Shown here in pieces: positions 54,401 to 64,000 of a stretch of 64,000 bases of DNA. The stretch is from Psococerastis gibbosa (lineage: Eukaryota; Arthropoda; Insecta; Psocodea; Psocidae): contig OZ020491.1 of NCBI GenBank assembly GCA_963971405.1, forward strand, positions 13,014,855 to 13,078,854. The letters are read 5' to 3'. Each line of letters begins with the position of its first letter. The first letter of the stretch is position 1. A program made the translations under genes and the position numbers. The notes below the pieces were generated by a model, which saw nothing but the letters and a program-made list of their open reading frames with translations, was not told where the DNA came from and searched no databases.

Positions 54401-57400
54401 CAGGCGAGAGGTCCTCACGGGCCGATGGAGCCACCTTAAGTACATTAGGCCCGGAGTACAAACGCAGATTATACGGCAAGAGGTACGCAGCAGATCTGTC
54501 GAGATACATTGTGTAAAATTTCTTTAGAAAAATACACGGATTAATATTATTACATTGGACCAAATGCATTGGTGCGCAAGGATAGATTCTACTGCAACAG
54601 ACACCCATCAGATCTGTCGAGATATATTGGAGCAAATGCGTTGGTGCTCAAAGGCAGATTCTACGGCAGCAGATACGCAGCAGATCTGCCGAGATGTATT
54701 TGAGCAAATAAATTCGTGCGCAAAGGCAGACTGTACTGCAACAGATTTTAGCTAGGTGTACACACACTGTCAGCAGATCTGCTGCGTACCGGCATGTGTG
54801 CATCGAGCCTTAGCGGACCTCGCAGAGTCCAGCCGCAATGTAATAAAATAGACAAAACTACTCTGCAAGTCGAAAAATTGAAAAAACTATTAAAGTAAAA
54901 AGAAATATATTAAATCCAACCGAGATGACGCGGATTTAATAGACCGTGAAAATTCCCTGTATGTGAGAGATAAGTTTGTTTAAAAAATAGGAAGACAAAA
55001 TTGGTGTCATTGTGAAACATTTTGAAAGAGACACAGTAACAAAGAGACACAGGACCTTGTTTTACCATGGAGGGCACAAATAACAATTTAATATAGCGTC
55101 GGCCTTGTGTCGCCAGATGATTAGTCATGATAATTTGGTAACCCGATTACTGTCACTCATGAATACCCGTAAGCCGGGCAAAGCAGGTCTATCGTTACGG
55201 CACAGATGCTAATGCAGGTCCTGAAAAATCTAAATATCAACAACACTCTCTAAATGGCAATTTTAAGGATGGTACATAAGTTATTACTCAATATTGTTCC
55301 TGTGGCAAACCAATTGGTTGCAATTTAATTTATATCCTTAGCTAGCATAGTTGGTAGCTTGCTCGTATTTGAACGAGTCTCTACACAGTATGCTGTAATA
55401 ACAGGTATTACACCCTCTTCTCGGTCAATCTTTTAGGAAATGTGTGACTGAGCTGTAAATGTAATTGCGCCATTTCATTGTTTTGGACAAGCTTCATTTT
55501 GTAAACACAATTTTTTTTTTTAAATAAACATGTCTAAGAATATGGGACTTAAAAAACCGCTATGGTGGAGACCCCTAGACCCTCTCGTCGCAGATTTAAT
55601 GTAGTCACATTTTTATTGATTCCATTCCTCTGACCAGACCGATTGAGTAACACACAGTATGTGCTCATAAGATAACTGGTGATTATGTAATGCTACATTT
55701 CCAAGCAATCTACTACCGTCCCTTCTCTCTTTGGTTTTTCTTCGTGCAACAAGCTAGGATCCAACCAATTCTAGCACCACATATCTCTTCCTCCTATACA
55801 ATGCGACCGGAGACCTATCGTAACTCGACTCAGGTATTGCCTAATGCCTACACAGATGTGACAGAAATTGTTATTCGGATGCATTCTTATTGTTTATATG
55901 CGACTAATATTGAAATAATAATAATAAATAAAAGGTAACCTGTTTCAAGTTTCAATGCGCTATGAGGGCCATTAATTATGGCTCAGGTACACACGAACGA
56001 TTCGCACCACCATGACTCTGGAAAAATTGTCATTGTAGCATATATGTAGTTGGAAACCAGAGTCAACTTAAGAAAATACCGAGACTGGCGTGAGGCCGAC
56101 CGCACGCATGTGCGCGGTTTCCCCGACACGCACGCTCATAGAAATCATCTGAAGACTCCGTGGTTCGCACCAATCATTGACCATGCCCATTTCTTCCCAT
56201 GACAAATTTCTCTGTGAGTCACCGACGTGCGAATAGTCCGTGTGTACTGGGCCTTAAAAAATGTGAAAAACAGAATGAAAATGATGCCCATAAATTAAGC
56301 GTAGATATTCATAGTCTGTAGCCAGAAGAATCCTGTGGTAGGGATGAGACGCCATTAAATTTATGTAATGGCCAACTATAATTATTTTTTCGTCCATCGG
56401 TTCAAACCCTTGAGTAAGGATTATAAGAACCCTGAGGTTCAATACTTGTAAGTGTTGAAGCCTTTATATCTTCTAATGAAAGCGTAATCCATTATGTAAC
56501 TGGCAAAATTAGTGATATAGTTAACTCAACGTGAACTGACTCCGATGGCTAGGCAGTGGAGTCGACTCCACGACTATTAGTCCGGTCGACTCCAATAAGT
56601 CCAGCTGGACTAAGCTTAGAGTTTCATTGCATGCACACTGTCAGCGAGAGCATGCGCCGGCGGACTCAATGCTGCTAGTAGGTCATCGACATTAACGCGT
56701 GTTCATTGTGCCTACTATGCACCGCATTGTAGGATGAACATCGCGGGCCCTTCAAACTGTAACTGTTCATAGTTCTTATTATATTAATGAATGGCACTAC
56801 AAAATGTCGTATTGTAATTACAAGTTGCTGTCATAAGCTAAGAATGCAACATGGCCTCTAAATAGGCTGAATTCACTCCGTAGCGCACTGGGTGGTACAG
56901 GTGCAGGTAATCGGAATCGGCCTGATGAAGCAAGTTTACAAGCTATGCCGGTGTCAGTCCGGGCTTAAGTCAAGGAAATGTGCGGAATTACACATCGCTA
57001 GCCAACTAGTCTCTAAGCACATAAAAACCCTGGGACAGGTGTCATAATATCAACATAGTTTGGGTTTCACAAGTCCTAGCCCAATAATATGAACAACATA
57101 CCTATTCGGAATGTGCACTTGCTGCGGTAGCCCTCAACATAAGCGCAAGTCAGGACGGGATCAATCTGGAACATGGCCCCGTCGTTTTCGTCACACGCCG
57201 CCTCTGCCCACCCGGCCAACGCAGGGTTCTTCGCACACATTAGACAGTGCAACCGCTTTGACATCAGGACGACATCTTGCCGGGAAAGAAGTTTCTAAAA
57301 AGAAGGCAATGCAATGAGCCACAACTAAGAGAATGATCAAAACCGCTTATTTCTACAATAAACGGGGACTTTATCCTGCTGTGGTAGTAGTATAAAAAGC

Positions 57401-60400
57401 GTTATTTTATTGGACTAGCAATTGAACCGAACGAAACACAGAGTTTGTTCGATTTTATTAGAGGTATTCACGATCCGGTATTTAGCATGCTAAGCCGGGT
57501 TAAATCCAGAATCCCATTCTCGATCGTAAATGAAAACAATGGAAAATTATTTAGCAAGGCACTGAAATGTTGGTGCGCTAAACCCATCGTAAATGTCGAG
57601 AGATTTGCATAAACAACCTTGTACAAGCTTCGTAGAAAATGTACATTTTCGCACCTGAATTTATTATTATTATTCAAAAATTATACGATAAATTGCTTTA
57701 ACCAGATTTTATAGAATAATCATACATCTTAACCGGCAAATAGGCTTTTTTCTTTTATCTTCACATGAATTTTGCTCATTAATACATACGTTTGCTGCCC
57801 CCCCCCCCCCCCCCTCCACACGAGGGGCCTATACACATTGCCCTAATCTGAACTTACTATTGTTTCCGCATTATGACAATACAGTAGAATTTGGGTTAAA
57901 GGGCCGTGGCCGATCAGAAAGAGTGCTTCTAAAGTTTTTTTTAACTTACTTGGAAGCCTTGTTTCAGAACGACCACGGCCCATCAGCACGGATCTGTAAG
58001 ATTATCTGACTCCGTTGGTGTAAGCCTTTGTAAATACATTGTTTCTGCATTAATTTCAGTTTTGGACAAATTGACAACTCACAAACTGCTGAGGCTTTCT
58101 TACCAAGGGCATATTGTTATATTCGATAACATTGCTTAATTTTCAAGAAATAAAGTATAATGAACGACCGGTTCCGGCACTAAAGGATTGTTAGTTTGAC
58201 CATCTTGTGTGAGCCTGGCCTCGATTTACTTATTTATTGGGTATATGCCTTGAGTAGAAATTGTCACCAGTAAGAACGTGCATCCACCTACCAAATAGGA
58301 CTTTAACTAATTTAATTTGGTACTTTCTTATACCTGCAGCTCTATCATGCCGTTTACAGAATAATCGAACACCGCGAATAAGATTAAATTATTCTGAATA
58401 AACCTGAAGATGTTACGAGATAAGAATAGAAGCTTTTAACTTATTAGCTATTGCTAGGCATTGATTCATTTGTTTCTAAATACATGTTGGTAATTTTCAC
58501 AAGAGAGCAAAATGAGAGGAAAATTCAAATTGTATCCAACGCGATGGTTTAAAACAATTCATTAATTCTCGCCTATATTTTTGTGGTGGGTTTCATAATT
58601 CTAAATATGAAATTGAAAAGACGCAACTCATCAACAATAAAATATATTGTTAAATGACATTTTAATAAAATTTATTGTGGATCAGTAGCGTCTATTCATT
58701 TATAAATACTGTATATTTACAAGTACGTTAAAGTTCCACGAAGTCACTTATGATGAGTTTCTAAATTCTTTCTCCCTCAAATATATTAAGAATTATAAAT
58801 TATGTAGGCCTACAAATCTAAGGGAGCAAAAATTAGGAAACTCAGCAAAAAATATAGCTAAAGATCAATTAAATGTTGTGCAATCGAGGCAATTATGCTA
58901 CATTCTTCAATAATTGAAAATTTTCCGTTGCCAACGGACCTTTTTTAGGATGGATTAAAAATAACACGTAAGCTCTGCCATCCACAGAGGACTTTGGCAT
59001 ATGTATGAGGCAGGAATTTACCAATTAGGTTTCCAAGTATGGTTTTCCATGTATTAGATTATACAATGGCTGTGTAAAGATATTGCTGTATCATTTTGTA
59101 CCATAATGTACCATAACAGATAAATAGCAGTGAAAATTTCTTACGAGACACGCTAAGATAAATACCATCAGTACTAGCATCGGAAGGGCATTTATAACAG
59201 TCTAGAAACGCTTATACATGGCTGGGAGGAATACTTTACGGCCGTATTTTAATCAAGAAATTGTTCAAAGGCCTGTTATAAGTTAATGCTCGTGGACAAG
59301 TCGATTGCACAAGGGACGGGAATGCACAAAAGTTCACCCTGATACTAAATTCTCATAAAAGCGCTTAATCGTCTTCCCCAATAAGACTGGAGGGATACCA
59401 AAAAGGAATTTTACTGCGTAAACCCTTCATTGCTGTTAGCTAAGGACATTATGCATGAAAATATTATCTAATTTGTAAGTTTTATGCTATATTTATATTT
59501 GAAGCGATATTGTACTAGGGCCTACACAAGTGACTCATGCCTTTTGCACTTTATGAAACATGAAATTATTCCATTTTATTCATACTGTTCTTGTGCATTT
59601 CACAGCTGTATCACAGCATTTAGATTTTCGTTGTTATAATGTTTCCATGAATTATCAAAATTTTCTGTCGCCTATCAGTTTCACAGAAAAACCACAGCTC
59701 CATAACTAAATAAATCATTGTAGTACTGTGGATTAAATTTGGATAGACCAAATCTTTACAATTTCAATATTATATTAAGAGGACATGCTACGTAGAAAAT
59801 GAGCACCCCAAAATTTGTTGTTTTTATTGACTTTTTATTTTTTATTTAATTAACAAAGCAAGTCATTAAAGATTTGGCTCATGGAAGTTGTAGAAGACTA
59901 CTTCATGCATCATGTAATAGGAAATATTAAATTTTTGGTACCTTAGTTCTTCCATAAATACCAGAACAGACAGGACAGGAGTAAATTTTCGCGTATTCTG
60001 GGATTTTTGGAAGAACTACAAAAACCGAAAAGTAAAAATACCCGATTATATGATGCACGAAGTAGTCATCTACAATTTACATAAGCCAAATTTTTAATAA
60101 CTTGCTGAGTTAATGAAATAAAAAAATGAAAAGTATTTCATTTTGGGGTGCCAATTTTTTACGTAGCATGTCCTAGAAATAGAAATAGAAACCAACCCAT
60201 TTTGGGATGATTCAGGGGCGGACAATTAAAAACAAATCAGTGTATACCTGGTCTTCTTCCGAAACGTTCAACAAGGGCAAAGATTCAGAGAGGATTTCCT
60301 CCTCAAGAGTCAATGGTGCATCTTCTTCCGTCTTAGGTTTTTTCTCTTCTTGATCGTCACCTCCCTCCTCTCGTTTCCTCTTTCTATTTTCCAGGGGCAA

Positions 60401-63400
60401 CCATGGTTCAGCACGTATAGTTTTTCGCTTCCAAATATGGTTGTTTAACAGCCGGATAAGGTTATCCATGGCTTCTTTTTCGTTGAAATAAATTTTCAGT
60501 AAGGTATTTTTCTCATGACTAGTCACTTTCGGAGCTAAAACCTTAAAGGTGGAAGCCAGATACTGCTGAAAGTCCTAAAACAATATGCCTGGTTATTAAT
60601 TTATAGTTATTTACTATTTTATACGTTGTGTGGATGTATATTAAATTTAAATGCACCGTCCTCAATTGTGAAATGCGCGTGCCTGAGACTGCCATCTGCT
60701 TTGGCCAGATGCCTATAATGTATTAAAGTTAGACTCAAGGAATCCTAAGATTAGACAGAATTCATCGTGGCTGCTCCCGGTTGATGTACATCCATGAAAT
60801 GAACCCATAAAATCTAACGGGGCCTTTTCAATCACTGATTTGCGTCATTGCCCCACTAACGTGCTTCAAAGCTAAAAAATATGCCCAAAACAAAAATTAA
60901 ACAATAATTAAATAAATAAAAACTATTTTTAAATAAGGAAAGGGGAGCGTTATCCTAATGGCTAAAACTCAAAGATCCTCCGAATTGCTCAGAATTCGAC
61001 AAACCTGTGGTGTAAGAATTGTTCACTTGCTCACTGCCCAATAAGTTGTCATTAACAGTGAAACAATTAGACTCGAGGGCATGCTTATTGACACACCGAT
61101 TTACAGCTTGGCTGAACTGGACGGTGACAGTGCAACACCCTAGGGGGCTATTTAGGTGTAGTTATAACTCGCAATTTTGTTGCGGTTTGTGACAAAGTCT
61201 CTGTATTTCAGTATTTCCACCAGTCTTAACTAAGCCAACCGCCTAGGCATGTCGTCTTAGTTTTAGGCATCGTCAGAATCAGAGGGGGGAAAAAATGCGT
61301 ATACATAATTAAATAAAATTACATAAAATCCTAACGTTAGATAACTGGCAGTTATTAGGTCAATGTTAAGAGTGTTAGTATGTGTCAGGGGTGTGGAGTA
61401 TTAGAGGGTGGGGGAATGCTATTTCTAATTCCTATAGACTTCAAAGAACTCACTGACAGAACACGGACAAATGTTTAACAATTCTTTTTTAAGCATTTTG
61501 TAGAACAACTTATTGTCCTCAATATCCCTTATTCTGGGTGGTAAAACGTTCAAAAGCCAGTTCCCCATGACTTCGGGAGATTTAAGGGTTAAGGTAAGCC
61601 AACATGATTCTCTGTTTATACAATTACGATTTTTAGTGTTGTGGGCATGTATGTCCCGTGACCTAATGAGGTTGGGATTTGACCTGGCAAATTTCGTTAC
61701 CTCCAATATGTAAAGAGCCGGGAGGGTCAGGATTCCAGAGCTCCGAAACAGCGGTCTACAGGAAACAGTCTGGTCCCTAACACCAGCCATGATCCTAATG
61801 GCCCTTTTTTGTATGAGAAATGCCCTGGTGGCGTCAACCGAGTTGCCCCAGCATATTACTCCATATCTTAGGTGCGACTCGAAGAGCCCATAATAGACCA
61901 ATTTCAAAACAGCAGTACTGACCAGGAAGGATAGGCTCCACAAGAGGAAAGCGCATGAGGTGAGCTTTGCGCAAAGGTTGTTAACATGAGGTTTCCAGTT
62001 GAGAGCCGGATCCATAGTAACTCCCAGCAGTCCTACTTTGTCCCCTAGCCGGACCACGCTACCACCCATTTGCAACTGCGGATCCATGGGCTTATGAAGT
62101 GTTTTGAATACAACAAAATTGGTTTTACCCATATTAAGAATCAGTTTGTTAGCAGCTAGCCAGTCGCTTGCCACCCTAAGCGCCCCATTACAGGCAGCCT
62201 CTATTTCTGTTGCTGATGTGGCACTTAACACGAAATAGTTGTCTTCAGCAAAAATGCCTACAGATGGTCGACCAGGGGCCATGCTCATGCATTTGACATA
62301 ATCGTTTATATAAATGATAAATAATGTAGGGCCAAGGACACTTCCCTGAGGAACTCCTGTTTCAACATCCCTCCATCCCGATTTTTCGCCAACATCAACC
62401 CTTTGCTTCCTACCGAATAGGTAGCTACGGAACCAGTCCCCAGCGACCCTGATTCAGTTTCCTTAGGAGTACCTCATGATCTAGGGTGTCGAAAGCTCTG
62501 CTGAGATCACAGAAGACGCCAGCCGAAAGCTCACCCGATTCGAGGTGCCTAATGATGTCTTGGTACAATTTGACAATGGCGTCTGAGGTAGACCTACCCT
62601 GACGGAATTCAAATTGGCTCATAGAAAGTACTTCATGGTCCCTTAGAAAATCAAGCAATTGAATATTAACAATCTTTTCAATTATTTTTGAAAATGTAGG
62701 CAATAGGCTAATTGGCATGTAACTAGATGGGTCGATTATTGGGCCTTTCTTATAAACAGGTACAACAATTGCTTGCAATGTGGAAAAATACCTGTACTGA
62801 GTGATAGTTAATCATTTCTACCAGCTTCGGTAACAAGGGCTTGTAAGCTGATTTCAGGACCTCTGACGGGAGACCATCCCACCCTGAAGATGTGGTGGTT
62901 TTAAGAGACAGAATAATGCCCCCCACATCATGATCAGTCACGGGTCATCAGTACCAATTTACATTTGTATTCGTCATTAATAATGAAATTACTAATGCTA
63001 TTCTTTAGACTATGTTCAATGCTACTAACTGGGAATTCCTTCATCTTCGTCGCATCCATGGACATTTAATCCTTTGGTAGCCTGGTAGGTTAATGACAGA
63101 ATTGATTTATGACCCATGTAGTAGTAGTAGTATGGTTGGACACAGTCCCAGGCCACGGTGTGGGCCCATAGGACAGACATGTACATTCCGTCAACTTTTC
63201 TGCGGATCGCTTTCACAAACACTACTCTACAACTTACAAAGACGGCTTCTCAAATAGATGCAGCACTTCTAAATGCAAAATTCGCCTATATGTAAAATAC
63301 AGACAATTTTCTTAAAGACAATTTCTTTCTACCCCATGACTATCAACATTCAACACCTTAGTGACCAAGTCCAGTACCAAAGTCCGTGCGCTTAAGTTGT

Positions 63401-63736
63401 TGGTTGGCTACGTTTAAGAGTAGCGTAAAACGTAGGCTACAGTAATCGATGACAATTAAATGAGCTACATGCAAAATATAAATAAGAGCAACTTACAGGG
63501 AGATTTGGGAAACGGGTAACTTTGACTTGAAATGGATATGCGAGATCATCCGCATTTATATCACCATTATTTGTTTGGCTGGCCGGCTCAGTCTGAACAT
63601 CCATGGGGTCACAGGTCTCTGGTTCATTTTCAGTAGCTGCGTCTGCCATTTCAACGTCAAAATCATTATTGACCGGTCCAGCATCTGTTATAGTGGGAGT
63701 TTCTGATTTTCTGTCACGACCACGTCTTGCAAGCAT
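41922..63736 (-). CDS. TRMT2A-like m5U methyltransferase homologue with RRM-like N-terminus and RGG tail, probable pseudoenzyme
   Basis: Eleven exons (63736-63497, 60574-60248, 57294-57102, 51653-51529, 50179-49929, 48918-48687, 47942-47750, 46358-46126, 43373-43139, 42701-42657, 42499-41922) total 2652 nt, an unbroken frame of 883 codons plus stop with every phase matching. Order: acidic N-terminus, RRM-like segment (VKVTRFPNLP...HIWKRKTI), TRAM-like part, methyltransferase fold with DPPRHG, then an RGG/Gly-rich tail ending GGRGNWNRR. The fold is that of tRNA m5U54 methyltransferases. Key sites differ from human TRMT2A recalled from memory: FFQVN to ILKIN, YVSCNP to YVCSNT, HCEMLILFER to NNMVPVLLER, and SAM loop GTGT to GSCG. 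RNA binding via the RRM and RGG tail seems likely; catalysis is doubtful. The link from exon 8 to the tail exons is inferred from phase and the absence of other exons. Confidence 0.8.
42657..42701 (-). CDS. TRMT2A-like (-) exon 10, 45-nt microexon
   Basis: 45 nt between TTTTTAG and GTAAGT, encoding RGGRFVDSSIIGKF. Its phases (1 in, 1 out) bridge exons 9 and 11 exactly. Confidence 0.65.
43139..43373 (-). CDS. TRMT2A-like (-) exon 9, start of RGG tail
   Basis: 235 nt after acceptor GCTTACAG: TDPSTFPPATKPVPELMRRK, a basic stretch, LLRGRGGRGRPAPFPAPP and VGPRRGPGP. Phase 0 entry fits exon 8, phase 1 exit fits exon 10. Local GC is higher than in the surroundings. Confidence 0.65.
43690..43796 (+). 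repeat. S3 repeat, 5' part, interrupted by hAT-like element
   Basis: Continues at 45423-45480 (GGTATCAATCGGATACATTC). The intact order is seen at 49030-49200. Confidence 0.5.
43805..45422. mobile_element. Non-autonomous hAT-like element
   Basis: 1618 bp. Ends CAAGGCCGGCCCGTGG and CACGAGCCGGCCCTG; flanks ATGAAGGC / CTGAAGGT (6 of 8) as an 8-bp duplication. Next to the ends are CGGCGCCCTAGGCGAA and GTTCGCCTATAGGC. No transposase frame. Inside are an M2 MITE and three degenerate tandem units of GGGGCCCGGGGGTCTCCCCC type (44335-44640). Confidence 0.65.
44141..44320. mobile_element. Foldback MITE, family M2, copy c, inside hAT-like element
   Basis: Ends CAGCCCGATCGAGGCGATTA / AATCAGGCTG with CTG target. 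The right end has a small duplication (CAGGCTGCTG). Confidence 0.7.
45423..46125. other. Intron 8 part of the minus-strand gene
   Basis: Holds the rest of the S3 repeat (45423-45480); nothing else recognised apart from a short minus-strand open stretch discussed under rejected items. Confidence 0.4.
46126..46358 (-). CDS. TRMT2A-like (-) exon 8, catalytic segment
   Basis: 233 nt, GTKVISLIRSQPNVDRIIYV then CSNTKTG, LPFLPKRVIPIDVAPFTINN and MVPVLLER. Anchored on Tyr, the catalytic Cys position holds Ser and the general-base Glu position holds Met. Confidence 0.85.
46677..46875. mobile_element. TA-flanked foldback MITE (F3a)
   Basis: 199 bp with ends TAGTCCACGCAAAATGAGAA and TTTTGTGTGGACTA, TA on each side. 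Inverted arms pair over nearly their full length. TA duplication fits Tc1/mariner-type transposition. Confidence 0.7.
47496..47729. mobile_element. Harbinger-like foldback MITE (M1f)
   Basis: Ends GGCGGAAATTCCACCGGCGA and complement; arms of about 100 bp nearly perfect; flanks TAA/TGA. Core decayed to ATATGGTAGCAGATATAAT. Confidence 0.7.
47750..47942 (-). CDS. TRMT2A-like (-) exon 7
   Basis: 193 nt, KCKKAYAVETQEQNVEDALK to LVLILDPPRHGV. DPPR motif IV is intact. A foldback MITE (47496-47729) begins 20 bp past the donor. Confidence 0.85.
48687..48918 (-). CDS. TRMT2A-like (-) exon 6, SAM-binding
   Basis: 232 nt after TTTTCAG, HVAPLTEELTLLMGQPDFVE to DVCAGSCGIAFTLAK. The second Gly of the SAM loop is Cys and the Q-x-N motif reads K-I-N. 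Confidence 0.85.
49030..49200 (-). repeat. S3 repeat copy
   Basis: Reverse of GTGGTAGCGTGCTTGTACGA, GCGATCGGAGACGTGTCGTG and GGATACATTCATTAAATTGT. Confidence 0.5.
49371..49526. mobile_element. Foldback with a hammerhead-like loop remnant
   Basis: Arms of about 57 bp (CATTATAATTCGAGTTAACT...) around a 40-nt loop containing GACAATCTGTCGAAACCGGT and CGTG. The half GAAAC-CGGU-CGUG resembles the 3' half of the PLE2 hammerhead; the CUGANGA half is not conserved. Confidence 0.5.
49929..50179 (-). CDS. TRMT2A-like (-) exon 5
   Basis: 251 nt, RLQEFVRESGKEAYDKKLKR, GVWDNLLVRVAPDGRVMMVV, to LSLYIHVSSG. Corresponds to two exons (105 + 146 nt) in the plus-strand gene. Confidence 0.85.
50640..50805. repeat. 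Imperfect inverted repeat
   Basis: AAAGGACTTCATTCATGGCC paired with GTGAATGAAGTCTTTAAA. Probably an old MITE; no clear ends. Confidence 0.35.
51529..51653 (-). CDS. TRMT2A-like (-) exon 4
   Basis: 125 nt, RDIDGKTVVGFCLNDNETK and VEPGDKLIHLPDNMKLAAK. Phase 1 in, phase 0 out. Confidence 0.85.
51969..53784. mobile_element. TA-flanked element with long inverted ends (F3b)
   Basis: 1816 bp, same tips as F3a (TAGTCCACGCAAAATGAGAA), TA flanks, inverted arms of about 350 bp (51969-52310 and 53410-53784). The interior carries no transposase; it contains the 52325-52365 repeat and a small foldback at 53038-53170 (GGCTATTCCACTTG / CAAGTGGAATAGCC). Confidence 0.65.
54170..54440 (+). mobile_element. LINE ORF2 C-terminal remnant
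   Basis: QWTGHLSRMPSTRAAARAWQ, RPQGRPRNRWSDQLSEDLRA and WRGLVQQARGPHG are the characteristic end of a non-LTR ORF2 (GHxxRM ... GRPRxRWSDQL). 5' truncated; ends near 54440. Confidence 0.6.
54447..54755 (+). repeat. Minisatellite, about 72-bp unit
   Basis: CAGATCTGTCGAGATA-type units start at 54491, 54609 and 54681 (spacing 118 and 72). The first unit has about 46 bp extra. Confidence 0.6.
55350..55920 (+). repeat. S3 repeat copy, broken by inserted sequence
   Basis: First part 55350-55410 (AACGAGTCTCTACACAG), second part 55800-55920 (GCGACCGGAGACCTATCGTA ... CGGATGCATTCTTATTG). The sequence between is unidentified. Confidence 0.4.
55921..57101. other. Intron 3 part of the minus-strand gene
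   Basis: No repeat or exon recognised. A cluster of GTCGACTCC-like words at 56560-56600 is unexplained. Confidence 0.4.
57102..57294 (-). CDS. TRMT2A-like (-) exon 3
   Basis: 193 nt, KLLSRQDVVLMSKRLHCLMC to VEGYRSKCTFRI. The GYRSKCTFRIG motif identifies the family. Ends in phase 1, unlike the plus-strand counterpart. Confidence 0.85.
57892..58037. mobile_element. Short palindromic Penelope-end element, old
   Basis: GGGCCGTGGCCGATCAGAAA, inverted ACGACCACGGCCCATCAGCA, tail TGTAAGCCTTTGTAAATAC. The most diverged of the four. Confidence 0.5.
58038..59779. other. Intron 2 part of the minus-strand gene
   Basis: AT-rich, no exon and no repeat that I can support. Confidence 0.4.
59780..60174. mobile_element. 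Foldback element family F6
   Basis: Ends AGGACATGCTACGTAGAAAA and complement; arms include GAAGTAGTC and AATAACTTGCT. A half copy lies in the plus-strand TRMT2A-like gene at 30165-30354. Confidence 0.65.
60248..60574 (-). CDS. TRMT2A-like (-) exon 2, RRM-like
   Basis: 109 codons from DFQQYLASTFKVLAPKVTSH through IRLLNNHIWKRKTI, a basic then acidic linker (KRKREEGGDDQEEKKPKTEE) and PLLNVSEEDQ. The last motif aligns with PLWKVPYEEQ of the plus-strand gene. Donor is GTATAC. Confidence 0.8.
60575..61239. other. Intron 1 part of the minus-strand gene
   Basis: Nothing recognised. Confidence 0.4.
61240..62945 (-). mobile_element. Non-LTR retrotransposon (Jockey/CR1-type LINE), 5' truncated
   Basis: Reverse transcriptase segments in at least three frames. 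62941-62750: SGWDGLPSEVLKSAYKPLLP. 62778-62425: VVPVYKKGPIIDPSSYMPIS, FEFRQGRSTSDAI and motif A FCDLSRAFDTLDHEVLL. 62288-61425: the palm-to-thumb part, where the usual FADD box reads FAED, then LNMGKTNFVVFK, LGVTMDPALNWKPHV and a C-terminus ending SEFFEVYRN. Sense is the same as the host gene, in its first intron. Frameshifts and the altered catalytic box make it inactive. Confidence 0.75.
62946..63496. other. Intron 1, 5' part, nothing recognised
   Basis: Contains a short GTAGTAGTAGTAG microsatellite at 63118; otherwise nothing. Confidence 0.4.
63497..63736 (-). CDS. TRMT2A-like (-) exon 1
   Basis: 80 codons from the first Met (MLARRGRDRK), rich in Asp, Glu and Asn, ending AYPFQVKVTRFPNLP at donor GTAAGT. 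The first beta strand of the RRM-like domain lies at its end. The frame stays open upstream to about 63775 with a possible acceptor (TGCACAG), so an earlier start cannot be excluded. Confidence 0.75.
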
Positions 63737-64000
63737 TCTATCGTTTATGCGGTGTAGGTTTAAAGAAAAATCAACCTGTGCACAGTGAAATAAATAAAAT
63801 CTTCACTTATTAATTTATGGGCGACCCACCGCGTCCGAACAAAATACACAAAAGAAATACTACGTTGGTTAAAGTCATACTTTCTGCTTTATAAATAATG
63901 TGAAATAAACAATAAACTGTTATAAATTATTGTTTGATTGAAACTTGAAAGGCAAGGGATGATCTGTATAAACCATCATAGAAATACATTAACTGATTAA

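Overview
This window is animal nuclear DNA, most likely from an invertebrate with a repeat-rich genome. The genes are split into short exons with GT-AG introns of about 0.3 to 9.6 kb. They encode metazoan proteins (an ANKRD29 orthologue and two TRMT2A-like proteins), and most of the remaining sequence is transposon-derived. I cannot place the species more closely. No prokaryotic genes, CRISPR arrays or tRNA genes are visible.

Layout. (1) 1-20.9 kb, + strand: ANKRD29-type ankyrin gene. Seven coding exons, 660-770 to 20612-20878, are visible; the first exon lies off the left edge. Its introns carry a ~0.8 kb dispersed element (here RepA), Harbinger-like foldback MITEs, tRNA-derived SINEs and the first Penelope-like element. 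(2) 26.0-32.4 kb, + strand: a TRMT2A-like gene, eight exons, without a recognisable RRM exon or C-terminal tail. (3) 33-41.4 kb: two further Penelope-like elements (GIY-YIG and reverse transcriptase), a MULE-like foldback and a 200-N assembly gap at 39641-39840 inside a palindrome. (4) 63.7-41.9 kb, - strand: a second TRMT2A-like gene, eleven exons that join in one continuous frame of 883 codons and end in an RGG/glycine-rich tail. Its introns hold a hAT-like element, TA-flanked long-TIR elements, a LINE and several foldbacks.

The two TRMT2A-like genes are convergent. Their central exons match in order, phase and often length, so they look like a DNA-level inverted duplication. By an alignment done by eye, both differ from active TrmA/TRMT2A enzymes at the conserved Gln, the catalytic Cys and the general-base Glu, although their frames are intact. 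They may be pseudoenzymes or may have changed specificity.

Three different Penelope-like families here each carry a hammerhead-ribozyme-like fold just downstream of the GIY-YIG frame, in both arms of a head-to-head inverted arrangement. Four very short palindromic elements (0.1-0.35 kb) consist only of Penelope 3'-terminal sequence. Three of them are bracketed by direct repeats, so they appear to have moved as units.
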